64,000 nt of DNA from Valencia hispanica (taxonomy: Eukaryota; Chordata; Actinopteri; Cyprinodontiformes; Valenciidae). Both the position numbers and the translations under genes were made by a program. Positions within the stretch are counted from its first letter, which is position 1. Each line of letters begins with the position of its first letter. The stretch covers positions 11,162,649 through 11,226,648 of the forward strand of contig OY747721.1 in NCBI GenBank assembly GCA_963556495.2. The letters are read 5' to 3'. Shown one piece after another: positions 1 through 14,700 of this stretch. Under the pieces are notes generated by a model that saw only the letters and a program-made list of their open reading frames with translations, was not told the origin of the DNA and ran no database searches.

Positions 1-1690
1 TTTCAAGTTGATACAATTTCTAATGGGTGCGAAGAGAGCAGACAAAAAAAAAGACAATGATCAAACAATCAGTTTATAATCAGACACCAATCATGCTGGC
101 CATGGAATTAGCTCAAAGTACCAAGGGATCAGATGACAGATGACCTTGTTGAGACATAACTTGTCCCTGTCAGAATGAAAAGCCCACTGGGGTCTTTATT
201 TACGGGGGGGGGGTTGTTCACCAATTAATTTATATTGGTGGGAAAAGATTCTGACAACCCCCAACAACACTTTTGGCAGCCACTGTAAATACAGTCAGGC
301 CGCTGCTTCAGTGCTGCTTCTCTAACACCTCCATCTAAAGTTGGTTTAGGAATAGGAGATCGTACTGTACTATGGAACTTTCTGAGATTCAAGCCCCACT
401 TAAAAGGTCTGTTCTGTGTTTGTCACCACTTCCTGTCAGCCTCATTCAGTCAGCGGTATGAGATGTAAGAGCAGCTCTGAATGCAGGATGCAACAGTGTG
501 CCTGTGTGTGTGTGTGTGTGTGCACAAAATCTGGGAGGGTAAGTGCTTTATTGCTCAACAAGTCGCCATAAGGAAGTCTGCAAGTTCTCTTCAGCATGCA
601 CCGATTTTAACTGACCAGCTGTTCCACAAAGACAAGAACAATGCCCAAATGCACCAGGATGTTTATTGATAAGAGCTTTAATTGGCGATCAACAACTACA
701 AAAACAAATGTAGTCCTATCTGCATGTTTTTTACTTCTTTCTGAGTGAAGGGGAGAGCGGAGAGCTTCTTCTAGCTGTAAACTGTGTGTGTGTGTTGAGG
801 AGGGGATCCCGCTTCTCTCAGCAGGACTCCAGTCTCCGGACTTTGTAGCTCTCTGTCTCACGTCCCTGAGTTTTTTATGCCAACAAAACAGATCTGCCAG
901 TTTTTCAAACCTCTGTCAAGTTCGCCACAGGAAGGAAGAATAACACCGAAAGTCGGATTCGACCATCAAAATAAAATATTTTAAATGCAACTCGTCTTTC
1001 TTTCTGCCCTGATAATTTGAGCTTAAAATGGCTACAGCTCGTTATTTCAAAACATTAATCTGACACTAAACAAGCAAGTCACGAGTAAAAAAACGAGTAA
1101 AGATTTAAATATATTGCATTTCTATTCTTTAAAAAACCCATCCAGTAATCATGTTTTTCAAAACTGCTTTGGTTCACTAATATTCACCATATATTTGACA
1201 ACATCATTTAAAATAAATTCATTATACCGGTATTTATTAAATAAAAGTAAAATACAAAAAAATACAGAAATGCAATGACACACTGCTTGTGAGAACATGC
1301 ATCTTAAAAGGGATTTTATAGACAGAAATTAGTTTCTGATTCTGATCTCCTAAGGAAGATCACCGTGGTTCTCATCCAGTGATGGTTTTGCCAGAAGGGA
1401 ACCCTGGACAAGCCCCTTCTTTGAACCTTTACTTCCAAACTTGAGCAAGTGGAGGAATTCCTTACCCACATGCGAATAAGCACTATAAATCCAGAAGCAA
1501 CCAACAGATAGCTTTTTTTGAAAGATTTCAAGTGGTGGTGTCACCCCACATGACATGCCGTCCTGGGTGGTTAGTTATTATGCACATAGCAAAAATTTCT
1601 GTTCTCAGGAAAAACATGTCATGTGATCTTTGAAGGTCTAATCATTTAAAAATCTAGTCTGAAATCAAACAGCAAGCAATAAAACGATTT
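1..1690. other. upstream intergenic DNA, no gene seen
   Basis: This stretch is AT-rich with a short GT microsatellite near 505-523 and a second GT run near 785-796. The open frames are short, overlap on both strands and lack protein-family motifs or convincing splice-site pairs. A 5' part of vat1 regulatory DNA may lie towards the right side, but I see no motif that establishes it. Confidence 0.5.
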
Positions 1691-1694
1691 TTTA

Positions 1695-1980
1695 AATGTT
1701 TCATCCATTGTCTGTAGCTGCTTGTCCTTGTTGGGTTGCAGGGGGAGATGGTGCCTATCTCCTGTGGTCATTGGATGAGAGGCAGGGTACACCCTGGGCG
1801 GGTTGCTAGTCCGTCAAAGGGGAACACAGAGACACACAGGACAAACAGCCATGCACATGCCTACTCCTACTTAAAGGCAATTTATAGCCCCATTAGCCTA
1901 ACAGTCATATTTTTTGGACTGTTGGGGAAGCTACTTGAACCTGGAACCTTCTTGCTGCACCGCCATACAATCCTGATTTT
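1695..1980. repeat. ancient teleost interspersed retroelement fragment
   Basis: The sequence carries the familiar fish repeat text: a segment resembling 'gagatggtgcctatctcc', then a segment on the theme of 'gggtacaccctgg', then 'cacagagacacacaggacaa', and a block resembling 'cctaacagtcatatttttt'. This order is recognised from memory as a very common dispersed fish retroelement. The copy is diverged and fragmentary. The open frame across 1736-1984 is an accident of the repeat, and its exact family cannot be assigned without a repeat library. Confidence 0.65.
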
Positions 1981-2335
1981 ATAAAAATAATAATGATATT
2001 AGGCTTTAAATGTGTTTCTCGTGTTGCCAGTCTAAATAACCCAGCTGCCCTTTGAGAGTTTTATTGTGAAAGTTCCCACCAGAACTTCTTTAGTTATTGT
2101 GTGGCTCTTTATTTTAACCACTTGTTGAGTGAAGCGCACACACGGAGGGAGAACCAGAGAGAGACGTTTCAGCTTTGCAAAACAACGCGGTTCTGTTTTG
2201 CCATTTATGAAGGATTTTTAAATCAAAGATATTTTTCTTTCATTTTCCCGTCTCTGCTTTCTTAGCCTGGCAAACAGCCTCCAGCAAACTGACACGAACT
2301 GAAAATCTTGAGAAATCTTCATAAAACTGGTCATC

Positions 2336-2758
2336 ATGGCTGATGAAGAGGCTCCAACTCAGCAGCAAGAACCGGAGCAGGTGAAGAAGCCCGACGAACC
2401 TCCACCGACCGCCGCCCCTGCAGAAGCAGAAGCAGAAGCAGAAGCAGAAGCCAAGCCGGAGACAAGCAGCAGCAGCCCTGCAGCGGCGGCCGAGGAGGAG
2501 AAGACCATCTCCTGCCGGGCTCTGGTCCTGACGGGATACGGAGGCTACGACAAGATCAAGCTGCAGGTGAAGAGCATGAAGAAGCCGCAGCTGAATGCCG
2601 GAGAGGTCCTGGTTCGGGTGAAGGCTTGCGGGCTGAACTTCGCTGAGCTGCTGGGGAAGCAGGGGCTGTACGAGCTGCTGCCGTCCCCGCCCGTCACGCT
2701 GGGCATGGAGGGCTCCGGGGTCATCGAGGCGGTGGCGGAAGATGTGACGGACAGAAAG
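2336..2758 (+). CDS. vat1: vat1 coding exon 1
   Basis: This exon encodes residues 1-141 and ends in phase 0 at AAG before a consensus GTGAGT donor. The start ATG (context atcATGg) is the first in frame and gives [10 protein letters not shown]. The acidic N-terminal leader includes an Ala-Glu run encoded by five GCAGAA units (2420-2449). The conserved domain begins at [10 protein letters not shown] and continues through [11 protein letters not shown]. The exon is GC-rich compared with its surroundings, as is usual for first coding exons. The opposite-strand frame across 2240-2815 is its shadow. Confidence 0.95.
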
Positions 2759-5700
2759 GTGAGTCACTGGGAATGCTTTTACACTCCAACACCTCCGCCA
2801 CACATGCACATACACAGAGCCGGTCCAATGATTTATGAGGTCCTTAGCAGAATTCAGTTCGGGGGGCCCACCAGCCCACCACCACCATATTGATTAATTG
2901 ATTTTGTTTTCGCTGCATTATAAGTTTTTCTTTTCCTCCATTTTTTTAAATTTTATTTTATGTAAAAGAGCGGTAAATTCAAGGAATATAACTTTCCTCA
3001 ACCTTTGACACATTTCTGCATAGTTTTTTTTTTTAAATTATCAACTTGTTTATTTGAGTTGAAGAGAAAAGTGCAGAGGGGTGAAAAGTAATATGCATGT
3101 GCTAATTGATTCCATTTCCAGAATGTGATCCCAGCAAGAAGTTTGAACTATAATTTGCCTATTCGTGAATTATTAAATGGGATGTAACTTAAAAACTATT
3201 TCTGGAAAATCCACCAATTTGCTGTTTTTTGTTTTTGTTTATTTTAAGAGTATCTAAAATATTTAAAAGAAAATGCAGCCTTGGAAGCTGAAATACCCAT
3301 GTCCAATACTTGACACCCTATTGGCTGGTGTTAGCAAAGCATCCAATCATTATCACTATTCGTATTACTGTCCGCTGATTGTTTGTTCCCTCAAGAGCAG
3401 AAATGAGGAAGACTTTTGATTTTAGCTTCTGCGGTAGTGCTAAAATGGTTTCCAGTGTGCATATTAATGTATAGGAAGGTATATTTGGTGTTTGAACTAT
3501 TAAAATAAGAACTTATACACGGTTTTGGCCAGGGGTCTCAAGTATTTGCCGATTTTTGCTGTTCGCAGAAATGGTCCAAAACATCCACTAATACCAGGGG
3601 TTCAAAGTACTTTCTGATCTGCTTACAAGAGGTTTCAGTTTGCATAAAAAGTGTATAAAATCACCCCCTCTGTTGACGTAAACATTAAAGAGTAACTAAA
3701 CCCCAAAACAACTTTTTTTTTTCCTATAAACTGTATAAATGCATCTTTAACAATGCAATCTTTCAGTTTCTGGGGATTTTTTTACATTTTCGTGTAAACT
3801 TGTTTAATTCTACCCTTTTTGGTCTAAAAACGTCTTAGTGCTGCCCTCTTTGGGTTGAACGGTGGCTACTACATTTTAATTTTGTGATTGGTGGAGAGCG
3901 GTACATCTTTACGTCACAGGCATTGTCTGTGTCACAGCAGCCATGGTCTCACAGACACGCCCCGTGGGTTTGGGTATAAAGCTATCAGACATACCGGCCC
4001 CGTGGCGAGTTTGGAGTCAGATTGCGTTTTTCAGGTTACCATTATTATCACATTAGCACTTAGTTAGCATAGCTAACATACTGTTTTGAACGTTAGCCTA
4101 TGTTAGCATTGCCACTAAGAGACTGGACCCATCCTGTCTCTCTCTGCCTCATCATCGGCGCCCTGATCCAGCGGCTCGAATTGATACGGCTCGCGGCCGC
4201 TGGGCTCCATAAAGCCTCCCTCTACTTCCTGTGACGACGGAGGAGATCCGCTGGCTCAGGGCGCTGAGTCAGCGCTGCCCGAGGCCGGTGCTGCTGAGGC
4301 AGAAGGAGACAGGAGGAGTCCAGTCTCTGAGTGGTAATGCTAACATAGGCCAACGTTCAAAACAGATGAACGTTGATCAGATCGATCAGTCGCAAAACTG
4401 CCAACGAGCAGATTAAGCGAGCTGTCACTGTCCTCCTGAACACACTCCCACGTTCCCCCCTCCGCTCATCCTCCACACTTGGCCACACCCCTCCGTTCTT
4501 CCTGGCACCGCCCACTTTGTAGAATTTTCAAATGTTGTCTGGGGGCGGGGTTATGATTTTTCATGGGGTTCAGTTACACTTTAAGGTGTGAAGGGATAAA
4601 GCTATATTGGTTTAAAATGATTTCTGTAAAAAAAAACTTTCAGGTAATATTATTTTTTGTCTAAATTAAATTATCTTTGAAACAATAAGTAGTAACCACT
4701 CTATCAAAACTAAAGCAAAAGAAAAAAATGCACCCCCAATTGAAGAGACTTTTTAAAACTGAGACTTTTCTTCTCCCAAAAAGCGCCTAGTGTTTGATGT
4801 AGCGGCTCCTCATCCTCTGCCTCCAACAGATTCGGGGCTTATTCTGAGTAAGCTAACTTTTACCTGCATGTTTGCTCAGATTTCTCAGACTAACAGCATT
4901 TATAGCAGAAGGTCTGCTTTTGTATTCGGCAGTAAAGCTAAAATATCACAAGACGTTTTAAGGTTCAATCAATGTCTACTTTTTTAAGTGTCAATGCAGT
5001 ATATGAACTCAAACAAAACTTTCTGCAAACTTTCACAATAAGAGCCTCAAGCATTACTTCCTCTTCTTCACTTGTCAGAAAGAACACATTAGCCTGAATG
5101 ATTGATTTATTGTGTGTTTCGACTACAGACTGTTTTTGGCCATCTTTTAATAAATGTCAAGTGATAAATTTGTGAATTTATCCGTACTACTTCCGATTAA
5201 TACTACTATCACTGATGACAACAACAATAATACGATTTATGTTGCTGTCTTTAATCCTAGTGGTAACACTAGTTGTATATTTAAGAAGAAATGTAAACAA
5301 AACAGTAATGATGCCTCATTTGTCTATCTGTACTGTGTGAACTGAAGTTCCCTTGAACCCCCAAGCAGCTGCAAAGTTCACCTATACCTCAAGCCGCCCT
5401 GCAGCCAAATAATTCCAGCCTAGTGTCTGGTCTGGAAATCTGCAGCTGTTAGGGAGCCCATATTTGTGCCTTTTAAAGGAAAGCTAAAGAGACGTTTTTG
5501 TCCTTTTCTCATCATTTCTGTATATATATTTGGTCCCCTTTGTGTGTGTGTGTGAATTAGTTCCTCTCATTCCACTCAGAAAACAGGAAAACGAATGTTA
5601 AAATTATCTTTTTGGTTTAAAAAAATGGCTAATTTATTATTCACATCAAAAATTTCGTCTTATATCTCAAAATCCATTGTTTTTCCATATTTTATTTTCA

Positions 5701-8700
5701 AGATCTATAACAAAAAAAATCCATAATTGTGACCAGTTCATGTAATGCATTTCCTTTAATTATGAAAGCTGTGTAGGACGAAACTCTCTTCCTGTATTAT
5801 GTACCATTCTGGCATTATGAAAGCTGCCAATGTTTGATTTACGGTGCGTCTTTTTTTCTTTCCCTCCCTCACAACATGACACCTGATTTTCCAGCTTCTC
5901 TGGTGATAAGAGCTTTCTGCATTCATCTAAGTTACCATCATGGCTGAAATTAAAATCAGCAGATCAGTTATTGACTGCCTGAGCGATTGGGGCTTCTCCA
6001 TAACTTACCACATATATTAATCCAATTGATGATTCTGTACAGATTAGAGAATATTAAGAGTGTCTGGACATATTTTCATTGGTGGTTGAGATGTGGAGTC
6101 ACTCAACAGCTGATTTCGGTGTATGTAAGGCAAACCTGCAGAAACCTGATGTGTTCATTTATAATGTTCCACAGGAGAGTGGTTTTACTGCTACCACGGG
6201 CATGCTTGTTTTTTTTTTATCCTTTTTTTTTTTACGACGCCTTATTGAAGATAAAAGCACAGTGACTCATACCAGCTGAACTTCATGTCTGCTCCTTGCA
6301 GCTTTTGCAAGAGTTCAGGTATTTTCAGGGAGCAATCGAACCTCCTTTACGAAGCTGGTTTTTAGTTTATGTTTGGAGTTTTTACACATGAAGATATGGA
6401 AAACAGAAAATGTTTGCATGTGATGAGTAATTTTTTTTAATTAATTTACTTTTTTGTTTTTTTATTTAAAAAAAAGCCCTGGTTTAAGTCTAGGAGGATT
6501 CTATATCGTGTTCTATGCATTCTTTGAGTTTGACTCTTTACATTTACAAAGAACAGAATTTGTTGCAGCTTGTAAATACACCACCTTCTTGTTATGTTGG
6601 ATCTTGCTACAACCAAAAACCTCAATGTATTTTAGGGGGATTTTATGTACTTGAGCAACACAGAGTAGGGTATCATTGTGGAATGAAAGGAAAATTATAC
6701 TTTTTTTTTTTTTAATGGCATGCATTTGCATTCAGATTCCCTGAGTCAGTATTTTGCAGATCCACCTTTTGCTACAATTAGAGCTGCAAGTTTGCAAGTT
6801 GGGGTTATGTCTCCAAGGGCTTTGTACATCTAATCCACCACAACATTTCTGAGTGGGGACAGTATGTTTCAGGGTGACAAGCAGTTTTAGTTTACTGCCA
6901 CATGTATGTAGGCCCAAAAGTTCAGTTTTGCACTCATCTGAGCAGAGCACCTTCTTTCACATGTTTGCTGTGTTGGCAAAAAACGGTTGATCTGTGAACA
7001 GATTCCCCCAGCTGAGCTCTGCAGCTCCTCCAGAGTTAACATGGGCCTCTTGGTGGCTTCTCTGATCAGTACTATGTTGTTTTATAACCAAACCCTGCTT
7101 AAAAACTTCTCTACAACTTTCTCCCTGATCTGCCTGCTGTGTTTCTTTGTCTTCATGACGCTGTTTGTTAAATAATATTCTTTTACAAACTGCGGAGGCC
7201 TTCACATAACAGCCGGATTATACAGTCATTAAGTTACAAACAGATTGACTCCATTTGCTAATTCGATAAGTTTCCAAGGCAATTGGCAAACCAGATTTTA
7301 GTGAGGGTAGTTGTGTAGCAGTTTATCTATTCTCCTTCCACTTTGGATACAAAATGTGAGTAAGTTTAAAGATTATAAATACTTTTTGAAGCTACTGTAA
7401 TTTAACAGAGGCATAAAACACACAGAAGACTTTTCAAAGTTAGTAAACTGTAGCTGCTGAATCGCTGGGAGGATCTATTGTATATGTCAGCTTTATGCAG
7501 AAATGATACTCTTTTTGTTAGGTGTCAATACATGAAATGCATCTGCTCAGAGCGAGATTTCACTTCTTGTGTGGAGGCCAAATTTAGACTTATTTTTGCT
7601 GACAAACTTTAAAACTTTATTTAACCCTGATCTGAAGATCAGCAGTGCTAATTTCATTGATGTTCTAAAAATAATTTCAAGAATCTAGAATTTTTGATAA
7701 ACTTCATTATAGAGATGGAAAAACCCAAAGTGCTGTATTGTTTTACACTCAGGTGAGAAGGACCTATGAAAACGTTGGAGTAAATGGCTGATTCTAATAA
7801 GTCGAACCTTGTTTTAAAAGGGATTCTACGCTAATAAAAACAATATTCACTCTCTGTTTTCTGTTTGTCATCAACAAACATTTTTACAACTTAAGAATTT
7901 AAAATACAATAAAAGTATAACTTAACCGGGGAAAAAAAAAACCTAACAACAGTAAAGGTATAGTTCAGATGTTTTGCAGTAGGATTCTGTTGAAAGCTCA
8001 AATATCCTACTTGGATTCAGTAACTCTTAACGACTTAATGCTGAAGAAGCAGAAATTAGGTAACAAAATGACAAAAGCAGTCATCGAATCAAATTTAATC
8101 CAGCTCTGTCTTTAAAACACCATACAGTACCAAAGTGTCATACATATTAAAAGTATGGGCAATCACGTAAAGTAATTCCTGTTTCAAGATGCAGTCAGTT
8201 ATTCATGCAAAAAATATCTCGTAAAGCTTTACATCAATGTGACATTCGTCTTAAATAGTTATTTATATAGAGGTCTGTGGCGATTTATACTGAAGATGGA
8301 GTAGGTTAATACAATTAGGTATGATGTATTGTTCTTTTACTTCACTGCATTTTAGTGATGTTAATGCAACATGACCGTTCATCTGTGTTGTGCAAGTCCA
8401 TCCTTCAAAAAAACGAATTCTAAATTCAGTTCACGCAGGTTAAAACTGAATTAATGCATAGTTCACTAAATCCACAGCTCTAATATGACGTATTTCATGC
8501 TTATTTATTCATTATGTAATAATTAAAGCAAATGTATAGATTATGTTATCAACGCACATGAGCACTGCATAGCATTTGCTCATATCTCTCCTTTTCTCTT
8601 TTTTAAAAAAATAAATCAATCTTTAGGTTTGATTAAACCTGCCCTCATTTATGTGTTGTTGCTTTAACAGTGAGAAAACAAATTTAGTCTGGAAAATTGG

Positions 8701-11700
8701 TCCATTAGGAGTGTCATTCTTGCTCCTGATGAATAAAAGCCAGGTTTTCGTTTAATGTCACCTGACAAAATAATCTCTCATACACCCTAAGGAATAAATC
8801 AGTGGTGCTTTTTAAGCTATATTTACATCTACAGCAGTCGGACAGAAAAGTTCGAAGTGACTGAATACATGAGCTACAGCTGCTAATCTCTGCACACACT
8901 CCCTGCCTGCAGCAGGCTCTGCACAGTGACAGTAAACCTAGCAATGTGAATGTAGCTTGTCATACTCTATTGGTTGCGACGATTGTAGCACAGGACTTAG
9001 CTTGTTCTGGTAGGTTTAAAACAAAGGGAGAGGCATACATTATTAACATCAAGTCCGACTGGCAGCAGCAACTCCGCATAATCCCTCTTGAAAACACCCA
9101 ACTTCACCCTTTTGGGTTTTTTCAAATCAATGTTATGCTTTAAAAAACTGGGTAAATCACAACCTATCTTTTGTTCAAGGCTCAAACACAAGATGTGGGG
9201 GGGGGGTGGAAAAGAGCAACATTGTTGGGCCTTACTTTTTTCAAAACTTTTCCCCATGTACTGTAGCAAAATACCTCAATGTAAGAATAGGTTTGAAGGG
9301 TAGAAGTGCCATCAGTATTGTGTACTGTCCAAAGAAGAACTTGGAATGATGGTACATACAGCGCAAATGATTTGACAGGACTGGGTTATACTATCAGTGC
9401 TTCTTCTTTGGGGGAACATTTTTTCTATACTTACACAATACAAGCTGTGTCGGAGCTTTAACATGCGTGACGTGTTTGTTATCTAAGTTTTACCAAAGCT
9501 GCTCATTATTCCTCACTGTCCGCAAAGAATTTCCCTCCCCCTCCTCCTCCACTTACTAAACTCTTCCTCTCGTTCCTTTTGCCATGTTTCCCCTCCACTT
9601 TCTCAGAGCAGGATTCCTATAAACACTCCTGTGCTCCTTAGGGCAGAAACCTCAAAAGGAATCACAGGAAGCAGCCAGAAATCCCAACAGAGTTTGGGCT
9701 AAAAATCCGAAACTTGTCCAAGCTGAAGATTTGAAGATTCGAAGAAAAATAGAGATAGCCACGTGCTGTTTGGTTATGTTTCGTGTAAGAATTTGGGCGG
9801 GCCTGCAGTATGAGAGCAAAGAGCTGCAGACAAAAACATAAAAGGATGCCAAAGTGTTTTTTGGAGAGAGACTGAGCAGGACTTGGAAGAAAGTGTCTCC
9901 AGATAAGGACTGCAGGGTGTGGTTGTTTCATAAAACAGACAGACTGGATGTGGTATCCAGGATTCTTTTAAAGCTCATACTCAGTTGTGGATTATTCTGT
10001 TACAGGTATTTCTATATAACATGCACAACGCTCTATAGTTAAACTATACATCTGGACTTAAATTTCTGGATTATACGTGAAATTAGTTTATATGTGAAAT
10101 TAAGAAGAGCAATGCAGATTAGGGGGAAACTTTGAAGATAGAAATAAAATAAAATGGGTTAAAAAGGACATAGGGGAAATGAATCCAACATTTGAAGAAG
10201 CAGATTTTACTGGTTGCCCACCAGCTCCCCGAGTATTTCCGCAGATGACAAGACTGTGACTTTTACTGGAAGTCTGGGTCACTAAATGTAATAATTAAAA
10301 AGCAGACCATCTATTTAACATCGCATAATAAAGCAAGCATATCCAAATGACACGCATCCCGTTATTATTGACAATAGACATAACAACAAAAAAATTCTAG
10401 ACCAAGAAAATGCAAAACAATCAATCCCTGAAATTGTGGTTGTTGAATTCGTTTCTTTGAATACAGTAAACACTCAAAACCTTTTTTATGTTTCAAAACT
10501 ATAGTGATTTACAAAACCTTTTTAAACAATTAGAGGACTTTTTGTGTTCAGTTCATTGTTTAGCAGGTAAAATTAGACATTTAGCAGTCAAATTAATTTA
10601 GCCTTTTTAATAAAAAGTAAAATAATAAAAATATTTGTGGCACTCCGGAGTTTTGGACCCCACTGGAGTAGAGGAAACTAAAACAAATGCTAAATCATCT
10701 CTTGTTTTTTTTTTGTTTTTTTTTCTTCATCATATCACTTCCAGTTCTGTTCTGGCGCTGATACAGTGGTGCTATCTCAGCTGCATCAGAAGAAAAAAAC
10801 CTCTTATCAGCAGCTGCAGGCAGAGCCATGGAAACCAACAACCAAATTGTTATGAAAGTCATGTTTAAAACTCTTGATTTAGTTTTTTTTTTAGACATAA
10901 GACGGTAAAGAAGGGAGCCTAAATGTTACTTAAAAGTATGGTTTGCAAATCAATTATAAAAAGCAAATTTTCTCTTACCTTCATGCTGTTTATTTTGCCA
11001 GCACTTATCAGAGTTAAATGCTGCAAACTCAGATCTGGGAATGACATCTGCACCTTCAAAAACAATGTGATTTGCTAATTGTTGTGCTAACTCCTGATTT
11101 AAGCCGATAACGATGTACACTGCTGTGAAAAAGTATTTATCACTTTAAGATTTTGTTTCTTTTTTTTTAAACTTAAATTGAGTAAAAACAAATCTAAATT
11201 TAAAATATCAAGGGAAAACCAACCTGGTGCTTTGTTAAAAACGAACCAAACCTATTTTGGGGCAACAGACTTGTGACTTGACGAAAAAGGACTTATGAAC
11301 ATCTTTCTCACTATCTAATCCATCTGAAGGCAGCTTTGGCCACACATGAAAATATAAATCTCCACAACACTCACTATTGATGTTTTCCAGCACCAAGAAA
11401 AATCACACCTTTTGACCCTGAAGGTATCTAGCGTTCCTTTATCTCCAGGTCAAGTTATCCATTTGGTAAGACCTCTTTCATCCACATCTATTTATTTCTT
11501 CTTTCTGCTATCGCCACATTCTCAATCAACATGAAGGGTGACTGCAGTCACCTGGGCTTACATAGAGAGAAAAATTTCACCAAGTAGTATTACAAACTGG
11601 CTTTATATCCATTGGGTAGGAACAAATTGGAATGTTATGCAACAATTTGGTTCTGTGGGCATGATTGAATTGATTTGATTAGATATTTATGTCAGAGCTG

Positions 11701-14700
11701 CAGAACACATTGAAACAGACAATATTGCGGTATGATTGTGTAATCAGAACAACGGTACTCTGTTGCAATATTTGGTATACCTGTATACCTGTAATATATC
11801 TGGCCTTTTGGAGGAACTTTCACTGCCCTCAACACCCACTCTTGATGTTTACTTTTAGTGACTGAGATGCTAAAGCTTATTAAGAATGGTTGGGACATTC
11901 CGATGAAAAACGGAAAAGAAACTCCGGAAAAAGTGAGTAATTGGTGTTGCCATCCCAGTATTTAGCAATAGTATTACAATTGCATGGTTTCCTGAGGTGG
12001 TGCAATCCTAATTTTGGTTTAAATTATATCTGTTTGTCTTGTAAAGTGTCTTGAGATGACATTGGTAATGAAATTACGCTGTGTTCTGAATTCAACTTCA
12101 TACCCATATGTCAAAAACTGCGTTTATTTATTTTGGTAATGAAGTACTTAGATGAATTATGGAGGTAAAAACATGTTAACAATATTAAAATCTCTGTTAT
12201 AGTTTAACTTTTAGATAAAATTGACTGATTCTGATGTCTTTCAGAGACAATGACCTCTGCTCAAATCAAAATAACCTCTTCTAGTAGACATTTATTGGAG
12301 TCCCAATTCCTTATATCGTATCATAGGTTATTTATTGGATATAATACACACTTAAGGCGGATACAAATTGGTGCATAGTTGTTACCAAAACTCCTGCAGA
12401 AGACAAAGATGAAGTCAGGTAAAACCAAAACTACAAGAGTCTGAATTGGGGAAAATGAAAACCAACAGGCCTTGCTGGATACTATGAATTAAATAATGTT
12501 GTCAGTCCCCCCCCAAAAAACAGTCATAATAATGGATCATCCTCCTGCTTCTTCAGTGTGCTACGAACAGAACAAAGTCCCTACAAATGCAAACTTTCAG
12601 CATCATGTCCGTTTTTTGCTACATAAGTACTCCCTCATCTGCATTTCTAGGATCTAGAGTGCATTTCCTGCTCATGAATGCATGTCTTTAAAGAAGCTAA
12701 GACAAAAATCCAGCCTGAATTTTCTTTAAAAAAGGAGCCTTCAACCTAAAAATTCTTTGGTAATCTTGATTATAAACTTAGTCAGTAGGAATAGTTGTTT
12801 CTGTTGCTGTTTTTGAACCACTGTGCTGAATGTAAAATCAGATCAAATGCAAAAAAGGGTGGTTTACCATTATTTTAGCATACAGAGGCAGATCTATTGG
12901 AAAAAAGGCAACACACTTGACCCCTTTAGATCAGCATTCTTATATGTAAACAAGCAGTTTTCTGCAGAACAAGTTTAAAATGTTTGGGTATATCAAATGT
13001 TCCTCAAATGGGATAGTACAATCACAACTAGATCTTAATCTTTCAAGTACTGGAAGGAAGAATTCAAGAAATGGCCTCGTTAGGAATACCAGCATTCTTA
13101 GCTACCTCAACCCAACAAAACAGAGCCAAAAACATAATTTAAATCAACGTTTAAGTCACTTTTTTTTTTTTTTTTACCAGTTTACTGCTGCAGATAGAGA
13201 ATGCGGTCAGAAAAGGAAATACCAGTACATCCAATCAACTACCGATCCTATAAGGATCTAATCATTGGAGCTGACATCATTAATCCACCTGTAACACCAC
13301 CAGGATAAGGCTGATAGATTTCCTTTTTTTTTGCCATACTGTCGAATTCCAATGTGTATCTAAAATATCTGATTACGTCTTTCAATGATTGTGTCAAGGC
13401 CTGACATTTTTTTCAGGTGTTTGTCATTGAGAAGAAGTTTGTCCGGTTGGTTGGGGTGAATGTTAAATGTCTGGACACGCCTAGCAGTGAAAAACTCTGT
13501 AAAGACATGTTTTTACGCTCCAGTTACTTGAGTTCATGAAGTCTTTCCAGGAACTGATCTCTGCCCTTGCTTAAAGTGACAACCATGCAGTTTAGGGATC
13601 ACCCTGCTGCAAGATAAAAGTATGTCACAGATTCATCCTGGGTAAGAGCAAAAACCTGGTGTCATCTGAGTTGAACGTCAAAAACATGTGCGCTAACTAA
13701 AGATGAGTGGATCGGGTCGAGTCACGACACAAGTAAGATGTGTTTATATGCAAGCAGTTTTTCCTTTGCGTAAGTCTGGGGAAGATCTGTCTAATGTCAT
13801 GAGTTGTGCTCTGCAGGAAGTGGGTGTGTCTCTCAGCTACTAAAACTGTCAAAGAGGAAGCAGTGTAGCATTCACAATCAGATCACACTTTTCCTGTGTC
13901 CTTTGCTGTTTTGGCCCTTTTTCCTAACTATCATGGTGTTGTAAGACAACCTTTTTTTCATTTTGTTGCTTGCAGAGCATAAACATTTTCCAAAAGCCCG
14001 ATTTTCTGTTCTCAATTAACCATAAAAGGATCCAAGATACAAAGCTAAAAGTTTAGAATAAATGTCTTCTCAAAGGACAGATCCAATCCATATCCAATCG
14101 TAAAGAATCAAATTCAGTTCATAACAGTCTAGGCCAATTACAGCCCAATTGGTTGAAGGTTAGCTATTTGAGAAAGGCCAGCTGATTGCAAAGTTGTTGA
14201 TCTTTCAGTTATCCTCCCCACCTGAGCAAGCATGTGGTGAGAGTGGAGAGGAATCACTCACTTTTAACATCAGGAAATCTCCAGTAGAGCATCACTGCTG
14301 ACCAAAGACAGCACAAAAGCTGGTCTCCAATTTGCCAAAAACATCTTGATGATCCTAAAGACTGCTAGGAAAATATATAGTTAATTAACGAGACAAAAGG
14401 TTTGGATCTCATTTGATCTAACTTAAAACTGGCACCGCATTTTAGCATGAGAGCATCATTCCTACAGTCAAGCATGGTGGTGGTAGTGTGATGATCTGGA
14501 GTTGCTTTGCTCTTTCAGGACCTGGATCACTTACCATAAATGATGGCCCATGAATTCTGCTTCGACCATGAAGTCCACTTTTTAAAAGCTTGAAAAACTA
14601 AAAACTAAAATGGTTTTGGATTGGCTTAGTTAAAGGAGGGGTGGCATTTCATCACATTCTTATGCCATTCCCTCCTTAAAAACATGCCTAAAGTGTTTCT

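Noticed and set aside
2240..2815. Long reverse-strand frame with Phe-Cys repeats
   Set aside because: It is the antisense shadow of vat1 exon 1; the Phe-Cys run is the GCAGAA repeat read backwards.
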